Below, in pieces: positions 1 through 9,131 of a stretch of DNA of 64,000 nt (position 1 is its first letter; every line of letters begins with the position of its first letter). The notes beneath the pieces are model-generated. The model was given only the letters and a program-made list of their open reading frames with translations. It was not told where the DNA came from and searched no databases. The stretch spans positions 1 through 64,000 of the forward strand of contig NZ_SCVD01000021.1 of assembly GCF_004297125.1 (NCBI RefSeq), in the 5' to 3' direction. The position numbers were made by a program, and so were the translations under genes. Source of the DNA: Phenylobacterium sp. (lineage in GTDB: Bacteria > Pseudomonadota > Alphaproteobacteria > Caulobacterales > Caulobacteraceae).

Positions 1-7
1 CCAGCAG

Positions 8-613
8 ATGCTGGCGCGGCTGGCCGAGCTGGATCTCGTGGCCGCCGAGGCCGCGCACGCCAGCTACCTGGCCGCCATCGACACGCCCGAGGAGGCCGAG
101 AAGGGCCGCACCTACCAGCGCATGGGCCGCTCGCTGCGCCAGTCCCTGGCCCTGCACGAACGGTTCGACCGCTCCGCCGCCCGCGAGGCGCGCGAGGAAG
201 CCCAGGAGGCCCGCCGCGCGGCGATGCTCGACCCGCCGCCGCCGGAGGAACCCCGGCGCACGTTCCCGCGCGATATCGAGGCCGCCAACCGGCGCGCCGA
301 CGAGCTGCGCACGGCCGTCCGCCGGGTCATCTGGACCGAGGGGTTCGAGAAGAGCGAGCTGGAGGCCGAGCAGCAGCTCGAGGGCGAACTCTATCGCCGC
401 CTGGAAGACTGGCTGATCGACGAGCGCTGCGAGGACGCCTTCGTCACCCGCGACCTCGACGAACACGTGGCCGACATCTGCGCCGAGATGGATCTCGACC
501 CCGACAACGTCGCCCGCTGGCGCGACCTGCCCGACCCCGACGTCGAGGTGCTCAAGAGCTGGCTGGAAGACCTGAAGGGCTACGCCGAACCGCCCTGGAA
601 GAGTTCGGGCTAG
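8..613 (+). CDS. Hypothetical charged protein, possibly 5'-truncated by the window edge
   Basis: Product not recognised. The reading frame is open to the left edge (two CAG codons precede the ATG), so the true start may lie outside the window and the 201 residues may be only the C-terminal part. The chain is very charged: an Arg/Glu-rich, probably helical stretch at about residues 35-72, a proline break (DPPPPEEP, about 75-82), a second helical part and an acidic C-terminus. There is no signal peptide, membrane segment or cysteine cluster, so a cytosolic protein is likely. Convergent with the downstream thioesterase gene, 45 bases away. Confidence 0.6.
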   Translation: MLARLAELDLVAAEAAHASYLAAIDTPEEAEKGRTYQRMGRSLRQSLALHERFDRSAAREAREEAQEARRAAMLDPPPPEEPRRTFPRDIEAANRRADELRTAVRRVIWTEGFEKSELEAEQQLEGELYRRLEDWLIDERCEDAFVTRDLDEHVADICAEMDLDPDNVARWRDLPDPDVEVLKSWLEDLKGYAEPPWKSSG

Positions 614-658
614 ACGCCCGCCACGACCCTCCCGGTTTTGAAAGGGAAAGGCCGGAAC

Positions 659-1042
659 CTACCCCTGGATCGTCATCTGCGTCTGGATCACCAGGGCGAG
701 CAGCTTGCCGTCCGCATTGGTGATCCGGGTCTGCCAGACCGAGGAGCGGCGCCCCACGTGCAGCGGCGTCGCCTCGCCCTCTATGGTCGCCCCCACCGGC
801 GCGCTCCCTAGGAAGTTGGTCTTGCTCTCGAGCGTCGTGGTGCGCGCGCCCTCGGCCAGGTTCATCACCCCGCCGATGGCGCCCAGTGCGTCGGCGAAGG
901 CCATGTAGGCGCCGCCGTGCAGGATGCCGCCCGCGGTGCAGAGGTCTTCGCGCACCGTCAGGCGCCCGCGCACCCGCGCCTTCGTGCGCTCCACGATCTC
1001 GACGCCCATCAGGTTGGAAAACGGCATGCCGGTGTCGGTCAC
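659..1042 (-). CDS. PaaI-family hotdog thioesterase
   Basis: Small acyl-CoA thioesterase-like protein of 127 residues, the usual size for a single hotdog domain. The PaaI signature is visible: GGILHGGAYMAFAD at about residues 38-51, with the HGG loop (42-44) and Asp51 placed as the catalytic acid of the family, followed by LESKTNFLGSAPVG, the substrate-channel strand. The start is GTG at 1042, preceded at good spacing by a strong GAGGAGG ribosome site. The substrate is unknown; members hydrolyse phenylacetyl-CoA or other aromatic or aliphatic CoA esters. It is divergent from asd across a 200-bp spacer that carries an inverted repeat. Confidence 0.88.
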   Translation of the reverse strand: MTDTGMPFSNLMGVEIVERTKARVRGRLTVREDLCTAGGILHGGAYMAFADALGAIGGVMNLAEGARTTTLESKTNFLGSAPVGATIEGEATPLHVGRRSSVWQTRITNADGKLLALVIQTQMTIQG

Positions 1043-1094
1043 GGTGCGAACCTCCTCGGTTTCTCCATCGAATAGGCCGCCGGCCTGCGCGCGG

Positions 1095-1115
1095 CCATGA
1101 CCTGGCAGGTCATGG
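1095..1115. promoter_or_regulatory. Inverted repeat in the PaaI/asd divergent spacer
   Basis: A perfect 9-bp inverted repeat (CCATGACCT, 3-base centre GGC, then AGGTCATGG) sits between the divergent PaaI thioesterase (start 1042) and asd (start 1243). Its size and symmetry fit a dimeric regulator operator. No regulator is identified; a chance palindrome or mRNA hairpin remains possible. Confidence 0.35.
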
Positions 1116-1242
1116 ATTTCGCGGAGGCCGACTTCCGCCAGCCAGTTCGCAGCCTATCTGATGGAAGGTTCAGCATCGCTCAGTTGCCTTGGCTGGCGCC
1201 AGGGCGTAACGGGACGCTCCCTCAAGTTCTAGGAGACGACCA

Positions 1243-2274
1243 ATGGGTTACCGGGTCGCCGTTGTTGGCGCCACGGGCAACGTGGGCCGTGAAATGCTCA
1301 ACATCCTCGAGGAAGTGAAATTCCCCGTGGACAGGATTCACGCCATCGCGTCCCGCAAATCCATCGGCCTCGAAGTCTCGTTCGGCGAGAAGATCGTCAA
1401 GTGCGAGGACATCGCGCAGTTCGACTTCTCCACCGTCGACCTGGTGCTGATGAGCGTGTCCGGAACCTTCTCCAAGGAATGGTCGCCGAAGATCGGCGCC
1501 GCCGGCCCCATCGTCATCGACAATTCCTCGGCGTTCCGCATGGACCCCGACGTGCCGCTGGTCGTGCCCGAGGTGAACCCCGACGACGTCGAGTGGGCGA
1601 ACAAGAAGAACATCATCGCCAACCCGAACTGCTCGACCGCCCAGCTGGTGGTGGCGCTGAAGCCGCTGCACGACCGCGCGCGGATCAAGCGGGTGGTGGT
1701 CTCGACCTACCAGTCGGTCTCCGGCGCCGGCAAGGAAGGCATGGACGAGCTCTTCGACCAGACGAAGAACGTCTACGTCCTGGGCGCGACCCCGCCGAAG
1801 AAGTTCCCCAAGCAGATCGCGTTCAACGTCATCCCCTTCATCGGCGCCTTCCAGGACGACGGCTACACCGACGAAGAAGCCAAGATGTGGAACGAGACCC
1901 ACAAGATGATCGACCCGGCCATCAAGCTGACGGTCACCTGCGTGCGCGTGCCGGTCATGGTCGGCCACTCCGAGTCCGTGAACATCGAGTTCCACGACCC
2001 GATCGACGAGGACGAGGCCCGCGACCTGCTGCGCGAGAGCCCCGGTCTCATCGTGATCGATAAGCGCGAACCCACCGGCTACATGACGCCCAAGGAGGCC
2101 CAGGGCGAGTTCCCGGTCTTCGTCAGCCGCATCCGCAACGACCCGACCGTGGAACACGGCCTGAACCTGTGGGTGGTCGCCGACAACCTGCGGAAGGGCG
2201 CGGCGCTCAACGCGGTGCAGATCGCCGAACTGCTCCACGAGCGCGGCCTGATCCGCCAGAAGGCGCTGGCCTAG
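1243..2274 (+). CDS. asd: Aspartate-semialdehyde dehydrogenase
   Basis: Reduces aspartyl-4-phosphate to aspartate semialdehyde with NADPH, the branch point to lysine/diaminopimelate, threonine and methionine. The 343 residues match the family length. The N-terminal nucleotide-binding motif GATGNVG is at residues 9-15, and the catalytic cysteine is Cys130 in NPNCST. ATG at 1243 follows an AGGAGA ribosome site (about 1231). rarD begins two bases after the stop, so the two genes are probably co-transcribed. Confidence 0.97.
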   Translation: MGYRVAVVGATGNVGREMLNILEEVKFPVDRIHAIASRKSIGLEVSFGEKIVKCEDIAQFDFSTVDLVLMSVSGTFSKEWSPKIGAAGPIVIDNSSAFRMDPDVPLVVPEVNPDDVEWANKKNIIANPNCSTAQLVVALKPLHDRARIKRVVVSTYQSVSGAGKEGMDELFDQTKNVYVLGATPPKKFPKQIAFNVIPFIGAFQDDGYTDEEAKMWNETHKMIDPAIKLTVTCVRVPVMVGHSESVNIEFHDPIDEDEARDLLRESPGLIVIDKREPTGYMTPKEAQGEFPVFVSRIRNDPTVEHGLNLWVVADNLRKGAALNAVQIAELLHERGLIRQKALA

Positions 2275-2275
2275 G

Positions 2276-3208
2276 ATGAGGTCGTCGGCGCCCGGCGAAC
2301 CCCGCCTGGCGCTGACGGCCGGGATCGCCTGTTACCTGATCTGGGGTTTCGTGCCCCTGGCCTTCCAGGCCATCGGACGGCATGGGGTGGGGCCCTGGGA
2401 GATCCTGGCCCAGCGCATCGTCTGGAGCGTGCCGGCGGCCGCCGTGTTCGTGCTGGTGGCGGGACAGGCGCGGCAGGTGGCGGGCGTGCTGCGCCAGCCG
2501 CGCGTGCTGGCGTGGCTTGGCCTGTCGTCCGTCCTGATCGCCATCAACTGGGTGGTGTTCATCGGCGCGGTGACCAGCGGCCGGCTGCTGGAGACCAGCC
2601 TCGGCTACTACATCAACCCCCTGGTCAACATGGCGGCGGGCGCCCTGATCTTCCGCGAACGGATCGACCGGATCGGGTTCGTGGCCATCGGCCTGGCCCT
2701 GGTGGGTGTGGTGTTCCAGGCCGTGGCGCTGGGCCATTTGCCCTGGGTGTCGCTGATCCTGGCTTTCAGCTTCGCGGGCTATGGCGTCGTCCGCAAACAG
2801 GTGGCCGCCGACGCCCAGACCGGCTTGCTGGTCGAATGCCTGGTGCTGGGCCTGCCCAGCCTGGCCTTCATCGGCTGGCTCCAGATGCAGGGACAGGGCC
2901 ACTTCACCCAGGACCTGCCCACCGCCCTGTGGCTCATCGCCTCGGGGCCGATCACGGCGGTTCCGCTGGTCCTGTTCTCGTGGGCGGCCCGGCGCATCCC
3001 GCTATCGGCCATGGGCTTCCTCCAGTTCCTGGCGCCAACCATCAGCTTCGTCATCGGCCTGACCCAGGGCGAGGCCTTCACCCCGGCGCGCGCGATCTCA
3101 TTCGCCTTCATCTGGTGCGGCGCGGCGGTGTTCCTGTACGGTGCCTGGCGGCGGTCGCGCAGCGTGATGCGGGCGACGCGCGACACGGCCGAGGCGGCGG
3201 CGGAGTAA
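2276..3208 (+). CDS. rarD: RarD-type EamA transporter
   Basis: Inner-membrane protein of 310 residues with about ten hydrophobic segments arranged as two EamA (DMT superfamily) repeats. The N-terminus has the RarD pattern (LTAGIACYLIWGFVPL). RarD proteins are putative drug/metabolite exporters first noted for chloramphenicol sensitivity; the physiological substrate is unknown. ATG at 2276 starts two bases after the asd stop, implying an operon. The C-terminus is short and charged after the last helix. I am confident of the family and not of a substrate. Confidence 0.88.
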   Translation: MRSSAPGEPRLALTAGIACYLIWGFVPLAFQAIGRHGVGPWEILAQRIVWSVPAAAVFVLVAGQARQVAGVLRQPRVLAWLGLSSVLIAINWVVFIGAVTSGRLLETSLGYYINPLVNMAAGALIFRERIDRIGFVAIGLALVGVVFQAVALGHLPWVSLILAFSFAGYGVVRKQVAADAQTGLLVECLVLGLPSLAFIGWLQMQGQGHFTQDLPTALWLIASGPITAVPLVLFSWAARRIPLSAMGFLQFLAPTISFVIGLTQGEAFTPARAISFAFIWCGAAVFLYGAWRRSRSVMRATRDTAEAAAE

Positions 3209-3346
3209 ACCCGCGCCGTTTGCGAAATCGCATATCGGCCGCGCAAAAACGCTGATCTATGCAGTGCTCAGATGGTGTTGGCCATCGGTTGTCCAAACGG
3301 ACGCCCCGCTCCCCCGGGGTTCACTTAAGACCTTAAGGTGTGTGTC

Positions 3347-3451
3347 ATGACCTTTTCGCGTTTCGAAGCTTCGTTCGACCGGATCGCCCCGGCCTTCCTG
3401 ATCGCCCTGGGCCTCGTCGCGGCCTTCGCGATCGCCGGCCTCGGCGTCTGA
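3347..3451 (+). CDS. 34-residue single-pass membrane microprotein
   Basis: A short frame below usual length cut-offs. ATG at 3347 is preceded by AAGG with 8-base spacing, and the TGA at 3449-3451 is followed 25 bases later by a strong Rho-independent terminator. The first 14 residues are amphipathic and charged (MTFSRFEASFDRI); residues 15-34 are a continuous hydrophobic run (APAFLIALGLVAAFAIAGLG), so the product should be a single-pass or N-in membrane peptide. Having its own ribosome site and terminator supports a real monocistronic gene. Function is not known. Confidence 0.65.
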   Translation: MTFSRFEASFDRIAPAFLIALGLVAAFAIAGLGV

Positions 3452-3476
3452 GCTTCGGCCTCCCGGCATCGGACGA

Positions 3477-3499
3477 GGGCCCCCGCCGGGGCCCTTTTT
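3477..3499 (+). terminator. Rho-independent terminator of the microprotein gene
   Basis: A perfect 7-bp G/C stem (3477-3483 with 3488-3494), a 4-base loop and five T residues at 3495-3499. It lies 25 bases after the microprotein stop codon and just before the convergent serine hydrolase stop (3507). Confidence 0.85.
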
Positions 3500-3506
3500 C
3501 GTGGGT

Positions 3507-4634
3507 CTACGGCGCGGCGTAGGCCGCCTCGATCAGCCGCTTCGGCCGGGCGTCGCCCATCAGGGCGGTCCCTTGCTTGTTCATGACGTAGGCGCCGCCC
3601 AGCCTGCGCTCGGGATCGGCGAAGGCGCAGGAGCCGCCCCAGCCTGAGTGGCCGAACGCCAGCGTTCCGGGGCCCCACGGGAAGCAGGGCTCGTTCCGCA
3701 TGAAGCCCGCCGCCCAACTCATCACGAAGGGCAGGACCAAGTCCTGGCCGCGGATGCGCTCGCGGCTGGCCTCGGCGATCAGCGCCGGCGACAGGATCTC
3801 GCCGCCGTCCAGCCAGCCGTCGTTGCCCAGCGCGCCCATCAGCTTCGCCAGCGCCTCCGCCGTGGCGTAGCCGTTGGTCGACGGCACCTCCATGCGCCGA
3901 TAGTCGGCTGCGGCCTTGCCGGCGGCGGAGGACCAGGGGGCGAGGAAGGCCGCGCGCGTAGGCTCGTTGATCTCGCCGAACTCCGGCAGCGCGCTGGGCC
4001 GCTGCAGCTCGGCGAGGCGGTCTTCGACACCGTCCGGCAGGCCGATCCAGAGCTCAAGGCCGAAAGGCCTGCCGATGTCCTCCCGGAACGCGGTCCCGAT
4101 CGCGCGGCCGTCGATCCGGCGGAAGATCTCGCCGGCGATATAGCCCACCGTCACGGGGTGATAGCCGCTCGCCGTTCCTGGCGGCCACATCGGCGCCATC
4201 GCGGCGAGCCTCGCGCAGATGGCGTCCCAGTCGGCCCACAGGGCGGGGTCGATGGGGTCCGGGAAGCCGGGCAGGCCCGCCTGGTGCGAGATGGCCTGTT
4301 CGATCGTGACCTCCGCCTTGCCGGCCTGGGCGAACTCGGGCCACACGCTGGCGACGGTCTGGGCGTAGTCCAGCTTTCCGGCGTCCACGAGGCGGGCGAT
4401 CATCAGGGCCGCCACCGCCTTGGTGGTGGAGAAGACGGCCGCCAGGGTGCGCTCGTCGAAGGCCACCGTCCGCTTTCGGTCGGCCCAGCCGGCCATCAGG
4501 TCCAGCACCACTTCACCCGCCTCGACCAGGGTGAAGCGCGCACCCAACTCCTCGCCCGCCGCGAAGTTCGCCGCGAACACGTCCTTGACCCGGGAAAACC
4601 TGGCCGGGGCGAACCCGGAGATCTCAACGCTCAT
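3507..4634 (-). CDS. Beta-lactamase-fold serine hydrolase (class C / EstB type esterase)
   Basis: 375-residue member of the serine beta-lactamase/penicillin-binding fold. The SxxK nucleophile motif is STTK at residues 69-72; the tyrosine motif is YHP (Tyr158) instead of YxN; the third box reads HSGWGG near residue 330 in place of KTG. This combination is typical of carboxylesterases of the EstB group rather than true AmpC enzymes. No signal peptide is evident, so it is probably cytosolic. Its ATG overlaps the stop of the pyridoxal kinase gene (ATGA), showing translational coupling in a two-gene operon. Confidence 0.85.
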   Translation of the reverse strand: MSVEISGFAPARFSRVKDVFAANFAAGEELGARFTLVEAGEVVLDLMAGWADRKRTVAFDERTLAAVFSTTKAVAALMIARLVDAGKLDYAQTVASVWPEFAQAGKAEVTIEQAISHQAGLPGFPDPIDPALWADWDAICARLAAMAPMWPPGTASGYHPVTVGYIAGEIFRRIDGRAIGTAFREDIGRPFGLELWIGLPDGVEDRLAELQRPSALPEFGEINEPTRAAFLAPWSSAAGKAAADYRRMEVPSTNGYATAEALAKLMGALGNDGWLDGGEILSPALIAEASRERIRGQDLVLPFVMSWAAGFMRNEPCFPWGPGTLAFGHSGWGGSCAFADPERRLGGAYVMNKQGTALMGDARPKRLIEAAYAAP

Positions 4635-5476
4635 AGGCGTTCAATACGCACTTCCGCGGTAGGATTCACGATCCGATCGGCCATGGCCACGATCGGCAGC
4701 TCGGTGGACTTCCAGGCCTTGGCCAGCGCCACGGCCTCCGCCGCCGCCCGAGCCGCGCGCTCCGCGGCGTCTCGGGGATCCTTGCCTTCGACGAGGCCGG
4801 CGCCAAAGCTGGCGGTCACTAGGTCGCCGGTGCCCTTGGGCGCGGTCTCCAGACGCGGGTGGGCGAACAGCACCGCCTCTTCCTTGTCCACATAAAGCAG
4901 GCCCACCTCACCGTCGCCCGCCGGGGCCGAGGTCACCAGCGCCGGCCGGCCCAGCGCCCGCACCGCGTCGCGCGCCTGGGCGGCGGTGTCGATCTGCCGG
5001 TCGGTGAGGAAGGCGAGTTCCCAGAGGTTGGGGGTGATCCAGTCCGCCTGGGGTACAAGGCGCTGCTCGACCGCTTCGGCCACTTCGTAGGTCACGTAGA
5101 GGCCGTTGGGCGCGTCGCCCAGGACCGGATCGACCAGCACCAGCGGCCGCGCGCCCCAGGCGTCGTTCCGGTCGGCCGTCCGGACGCGCTCGATCACGCC
5201 GGCGGCGATCTGCACCTGCTCGGGATCCGAGAAATGGCCCGTGATGATCAGGTCGACCATGCCGAACAGGGCGTCGGCCTCGATGTCCCCCAGCATTCGC
5301 CGGAAGACGTCGGGCGAGGTCACCTCGCCCTTGCCGCCCCGGGCTGGGGTTCGGCCGAACATGACGGTCGGAGCCAGGACCGGATCGATCTTGTGCGCCG
5401 CCAGAACATACTGCTGCGCCGCCCCGCCGATCCGCGAGGCCGCGACAAACGAAGAGAGGATCAGAGCTAGAGGCAC
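4631..5476 (-). CDS. pdxY: Pyridoxal kinase (PdxY-like)
   Basis: Phosphorylates pyridoxal with ATP in the B6 salvage pathway. 281 residues, ribokinase-like fold: DPVLG at 116-120, TPN at 148-150, and the anion-hole/catalytic motif GTGD at 215-218 with Asp218 as the expected base. These favour PdxY/PdxK over ThiD, which would have a shorter chain and a different N-terminus. The start is GTG at 5476, inside a hairpin that includes the probable ribosome site. Coupled by ATGA overlap to the serine hydrolase downstream; ahcY lies upstream on the same strand, 73 bases away. Confidence 0.85.
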   Translation of the reverse strand: MPLALILSSFVAASRIGGAAQQYVLAAHKIDPVLAPTVMFGRTPARGGKGEVTSPDVFRRMLGDIEADALFGMVDLIITGHFSDPEQVQIAAGVIERVRTADRNDAWGARPLVLVDPVLGDAPNGLYVTYEVAEAVEQRLVPQADWITPNLWELAFLTDRQIDTAAQARDAVRALGRPALVTSAPAGDGEVGLLYVDKEEAVLFAHPRLETAPKGTGDLVTASFGAGLVEGKDPRDAAERAARAAAEAVALAKAWKSTELPIVAMADRIVNPTAEVRIERL

Positions 5477-5493
5477 CGAGGCGCCTCTAGCTC
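5464..5493 (-). promoter_or_regulatory. Hairpin across the pdxY start
   Basis: An 11-bp perfect stem (5464-5474 with 5483-5493, loop 5475-5482) overlaps the GTG start of pdxY (5476-5474) and the AGAGG that would serve as its ribosome site. It lies between ahcY and pdxY and has no T-run on the minus strand, so control of translation or of mRNA stability is more likely than simple termination. Confidence 0.4.
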
Positions 5494-5549
5494 AATCAGT
5501 GAATCGGAACCAGCGTTCTTCTACCTAAGAAGGTAAATGCCTGTGGCTT

Positions 5550-6941
5550 CTAGTAGCGGTAGTGTTCCGGCTTGAACGGCCCCTGGGTTGTGACCCCGAT
5601 GTAGTCGGCCTGCTCCTGCGAGAGCTTGGTCAGCTTCGCGCCCAGTTTGTCGAGGTGGAGCATGGCCACCTTCTCATCCAGGTGCTTGGGCAGGGTGTAG
5701 ACCTTCTTCTCGTACTTGGCGCCGTTCACCCAGAGTTCGATCTGGGCCAGCGTCTGGTTGGTGAAGGAGGCGCTCATCACGAAGCTGGGGTGGCCGGTGG
5801 CGTTGCCCAGGTTCACCAGGCGGCCCTCGGACAGCACGATGATCTTCTTGCCGTCCGGGAACTCCACATGGTGGACCTGCGGCTTGATCTCGTCCCACTT
5901 GTAGTTGCGCAGGCCAGCGATCTGAATTTCCGAGTCGAAGTGGCCGATGTTGCAGACGATGGCGTTGTTCTTCATCGCCCGCATGTGGTCGACCGTCAGG
6001 ACGTCCTTGTTGCCGGTGGCCGTGCAGAAGATGTCGCCCTTGTCGGCGGCATATTCCATCGTCACGACCTCATAGCCTTCCATCGCCGCCTGCAGGGCGC
6101 AGATCGGATCGACTTCGGTGACCATGACCCGGGCGCCGCCGTTGCGGAGCGAAGCCGCCGAGCCCTTGCCCACGTCGCCGTAGCCCAGGACCACGGCCAC
6201 CTTGCCGGCCAGCATCACATCGGTGCCGCGGCGGATGGCGTCGACCAGGCTCTCGCGGCAGCCGTACAGGTTGTCGAACTTCGACTTGGTCACGCTGTCG
6301 TTGACGTTGATGGCCGTGAACGGAAGCTCGCCGCGCTCGTGCATCTGGTACAGGCGGTGAACGCCCGTGGTGGTCTCTTCCGACACGCCCTGGCAGGCGT
6401 CGCGGATCCCCGAATAGAAGCCCGGCTTCTCCTTCAGGTACCGCTTCATCACGGTGAAGAGGGCTTCCTCCTCCTCGTTGGTCGGGTTGTTGAGGAGGGT
6501 CGGGTCCTTCTCGGCCTTGGGGCCAAGGACGCACAGCAGGGTGGCGTCGCCGCCGTCGTCCAGGATCAGGTTCGGATAGCCGCCGTCGGACCACTCGAAG
6601 ATCTTGTGCGCGTATTCCCAGTACTCCACCAGCGTCTCGCCCTTGATGGCGAACACCGGGGTGCCCTTGGCGGCGATGGCGGCCGCGGCATGGTCCTGGG
6701 TGGAGAAGATGTTGCACGAGGCCCAGCGCACGTCGGCGCCCAGGGCCTGCAGCGTCTCGATCAGCACCGCGGTCTGGATCGTCATGTGCAGCGAGCCGGC
6801 GATGCGCGCGCCCTTCAGCGGCTTCGACTTGCCGAACTCGGCGCGCGTGGCCATCAGGCCAGGCATCTCGGTTTCGGCGATTTCGATTTCCTTGCGGCCC
6901 CAGTCGGCAAGCGACAGGTCCTTCACGACATAGTCGGTCAT
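5550..6941 (-). CDS. ahcY: Adenosylhomocysteinase (SAH hydrolase)
   Basis: Cleaves S-adenosylhomocysteine to homocysteine and adenosine, closing the SAM cycle. 463 residues, full length. Visible hallmarks: the NAD-binding loop [10 protein letters not shown], substrate residues in [13 protein letters not shown], and the conserved C-terminus ending KPEHYRY. ATG at 6941. The promoter region is shared with the divergent bioB and holds an 18-bp palindrome. In rhizobia and Brucella ahcY commonly follows the hprK-EIIA-ptsH genes; here it is separated from them by bioB, an ABC exporter and a DUF559 unit. Confidence 0.98.
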   Translation of the reverse strand: MTDYVVKDLSLADWGRKEIEIAETEMPGLMATRAEFGKSKPLKGARIAGSLHMTIQTAVLIETLQALGADVRWASCNIFSTQDHAAAAIAAKGTPVFAIKGETLVEYWEYAHKIFEWSDGGYPNLILDDGGDATLLCVLGPKAEKDPTLLNNPTNEEEEALFTVMKRYLKEKPGFYSGIRDACQGVSEETTTGVHRLYQMHERGELPFTAINVNDSVTKSKFDNLYGCRESLVDAIRRGTDVMLAGKVAVVLGYGDVGKGSAASLRNGGARVMVTEVDPICALQAAMEGYEVVTMEYAADKGDIFCTATGNKDVLTVDHMRAMKNNAIVCNIGHFDSEIQIAGLRNYKWDEIKPQVHHVEFPDGKKIIVLSEGRLVNLGNATGHPSFVMSASFTNQTLAQIELWVNGAKYEKKVYTLPKHLDEKVAMLHLDKLGAKLTKLSQEQADYIGVTTQGPFKPEHYRY

Positions 6942-7011
6942 CTTCGATCCTGATCGGAGTGTCAGCGTTGGCGCCCCTATAGCCGCGCGCCCTTAACGGA
7001 TCAACAATACA

Positions 7012-7029
7012 CATAAAGAATTCTTTATG
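7012..7029. promoter_or_regulatory. Perfect 18-bp palindrome between ahcY and bioB
   Basis: CATAAAGAATTCTTTATG reads identically on both strands, 70 bases upstream of the ahcY ATG and 66 upstream of the bioB ATG, in otherwise GC-rich DNA. The ATAAAGA/TCTTTAT half-sites resemble operators of ArsR-family regulators of the SAM cycle (SahR-type) described in Proteobacteria. That assignment is inferred from position and shape. No such regulator gene is next to it; the ArsR gene at 61.4 kb is of another subtype. Confidence 0.6.
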
Positions 7030-7071
7030 CGACTGTCGTTGCCCGCCGCAGCGTGACCGGTCTATCCCGGC

Positions 7072-7088
7072 GCCTCCTTCCCGGAGGC
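7072..7088 (+). promoter_or_regulatory. Hairpin sequestering the bioB ribosome site
   Basis: GCCTCC (7072-7077) can pair with GGAGGC (7083-7088), loop TTCCC. The 3' arm is the only good Shine-Dalgarno for bioB, 8 bases before its ATG. A 6-bp stem is weak evidence alone, but the position would dampen translation. Confidence 0.35.
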
Positions 7089-7095
7089 AAAGCCG

Positions 7096-8094
7096 ATGAA
7101 TGCGCCGATCACCCGCCTGACGGATTCCGCCCAGCCGCGGCACGACTGGACGCTGGAGGAGGTGGAGGCGCTGTTCGAGCTGCCGTTCACCGAGCTGGTG
7201 TTCCGCGCGGCCGAGGTCCACCGGCGCTGGTTCGATCCCACAGAGCTGCAGCTCTCGCAGCTCCTGTCGGTGAAGACCGGCGGCTGCCCCGAGAACTGCG
7301 GCTACTGCAGCCAGTCGCAGCACTTCAAGACCGCCACGGCCGCCTCGAAGCTAATGGACGCCGACACCGTCATCGCCGCCGCCCGGGAGGCCAAGGCCGG
7401 CGGAGCCCAGCGCTTCTGCATGGGCGCGGCCTGGCGCGACGTGAAGGACCGCGACCTGCCCAAGGTCGCGGCCATGATCTCGGGCGTGAAGGCCCTGGGC
7501 CTGGAGACCTGCGCCACCCTGGGCATGCTGACCGCCGACCAGGCCAAGGCGCTGAAGGCGGCCGGCCTCGACTACTACAACCACAACCTCGACACCGGCC
7601 CGGACTATTACGACAAGGTCGTCACCACCCGGACCTACCAGGATCGCCTCGACACCCTGGAGGCCGTGCGCGACGCCGGCATGTCCACCTGCTGCGGCGG
7701 CATCGTCGGCATGGGCGAGACACGGCGGGACCGCGCGGGGCTGCTCCACCAGCTGGCGATCCTGCCCTCTCACCCCGAGAGCCTGCCGATCAACGACCTG
7801 ATGCCCATTGAGGGCACGCCGCTGGGCAAATCGGAGCCGGTGGATGGCCTGGAGTTCGTCCGCATGATCGCGGTGGCTCGCCTCGTGTGCCCCAAGTCGA
7901 TGGTCCGCATCGCCGCCGGCCGCGAGCACATGTCGAAGGAGTTGCAGTCGCTGTGCTTCCTGGCCGGCGCCAACTCGATCTTCGTGGGCGCCCGACTGCT
8001 GACGACCAACAACCCCGGCCGCGACAACGACGACGCCCTGCTGGCCGACCTGAAGATGCGGCCGATGGGATCGAGGGCCGCGCAGCCCGCCTGA
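7096..8094 (+). CDS. bioB: Biotin synthase
   Basis: Radical-SAM enzyme inserting sulfur into dethiobiotin, the last step of biotin synthesis. 332 residues. The [4Fe-4S] motif CxxxCxxC is Cys64, Cys68 and Cys71 in [13 protein letters not shown]; further family signatures are DYYNHNLDT and the GAN-SIF..G..LLTT C-terminal block. ATG at 7096 follows GGAGG. No other bio genes are present, so it stands apart from a biotin operon. It is transcribed divergently from ahcY. Confidence 0.97.
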   Translation: MNAPITRLTDSAQPRHDWTLEEVEALFELPFTELVFRAAEVHRRWFDPTELQLSQLLSVKTGGCPENCGYCSQSQHFKTATAASKLMDADTVIAAAREAKAGGAQRFCMGAAWRDVKDRDLPKVAAMISGVKALGLETCATLGMLTADQAKALKAAGLDYYNHNLDTGPDYYDKVVTTRTYQDRLDTLEAVRDAGMSTCCGGIVGMGETRRDRAGLLHQLAILPSHPESLPINDLMPIEGTPLGKSEPVDGLEFVRMIAVARLVCPKSMVRIAAGREHMSKELQSLCFLAGANSIFVGARLLTTNNPGRDNDDALLADLKMRPMGSRAAQPA

Positions 8095-8204
8095 TCCGCT
8101 GCTGACACCTTTCGGGCCAGCCCCACGCTAGGAACCCCCGTTGTCGGGACGGGTCTAGCTCAGCCGTCCTCAGGACCCTATCTGGGAGGCGTCGAGGAGA
8201 GCGC

Positions 8205-9127
<923 letters not shown>

Positions 9128-9131
<4 letters not shown>

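Noticed and set aside
4631..5476. ThiD (hydroxymethylpyrimidine kinase)
   Set aside because: Chain length, N-terminus and the motif set fit pyridoxal kinase better; no thiamine genes adjoin.
5562..6953. 463-codon open frame on the plus strand opposite ahcY
   Set aside because: Mirror frame of a GC-rich gene; low-complexity Val/Leu/Gly/His composition, no motif, and ahcY on the other strand is certain.
6942..7095. SAH riboswitch upstream of ahcY
   Set aside because: I see no SAH or SAM riboswitch core; the palindrome better fits a protein operator.
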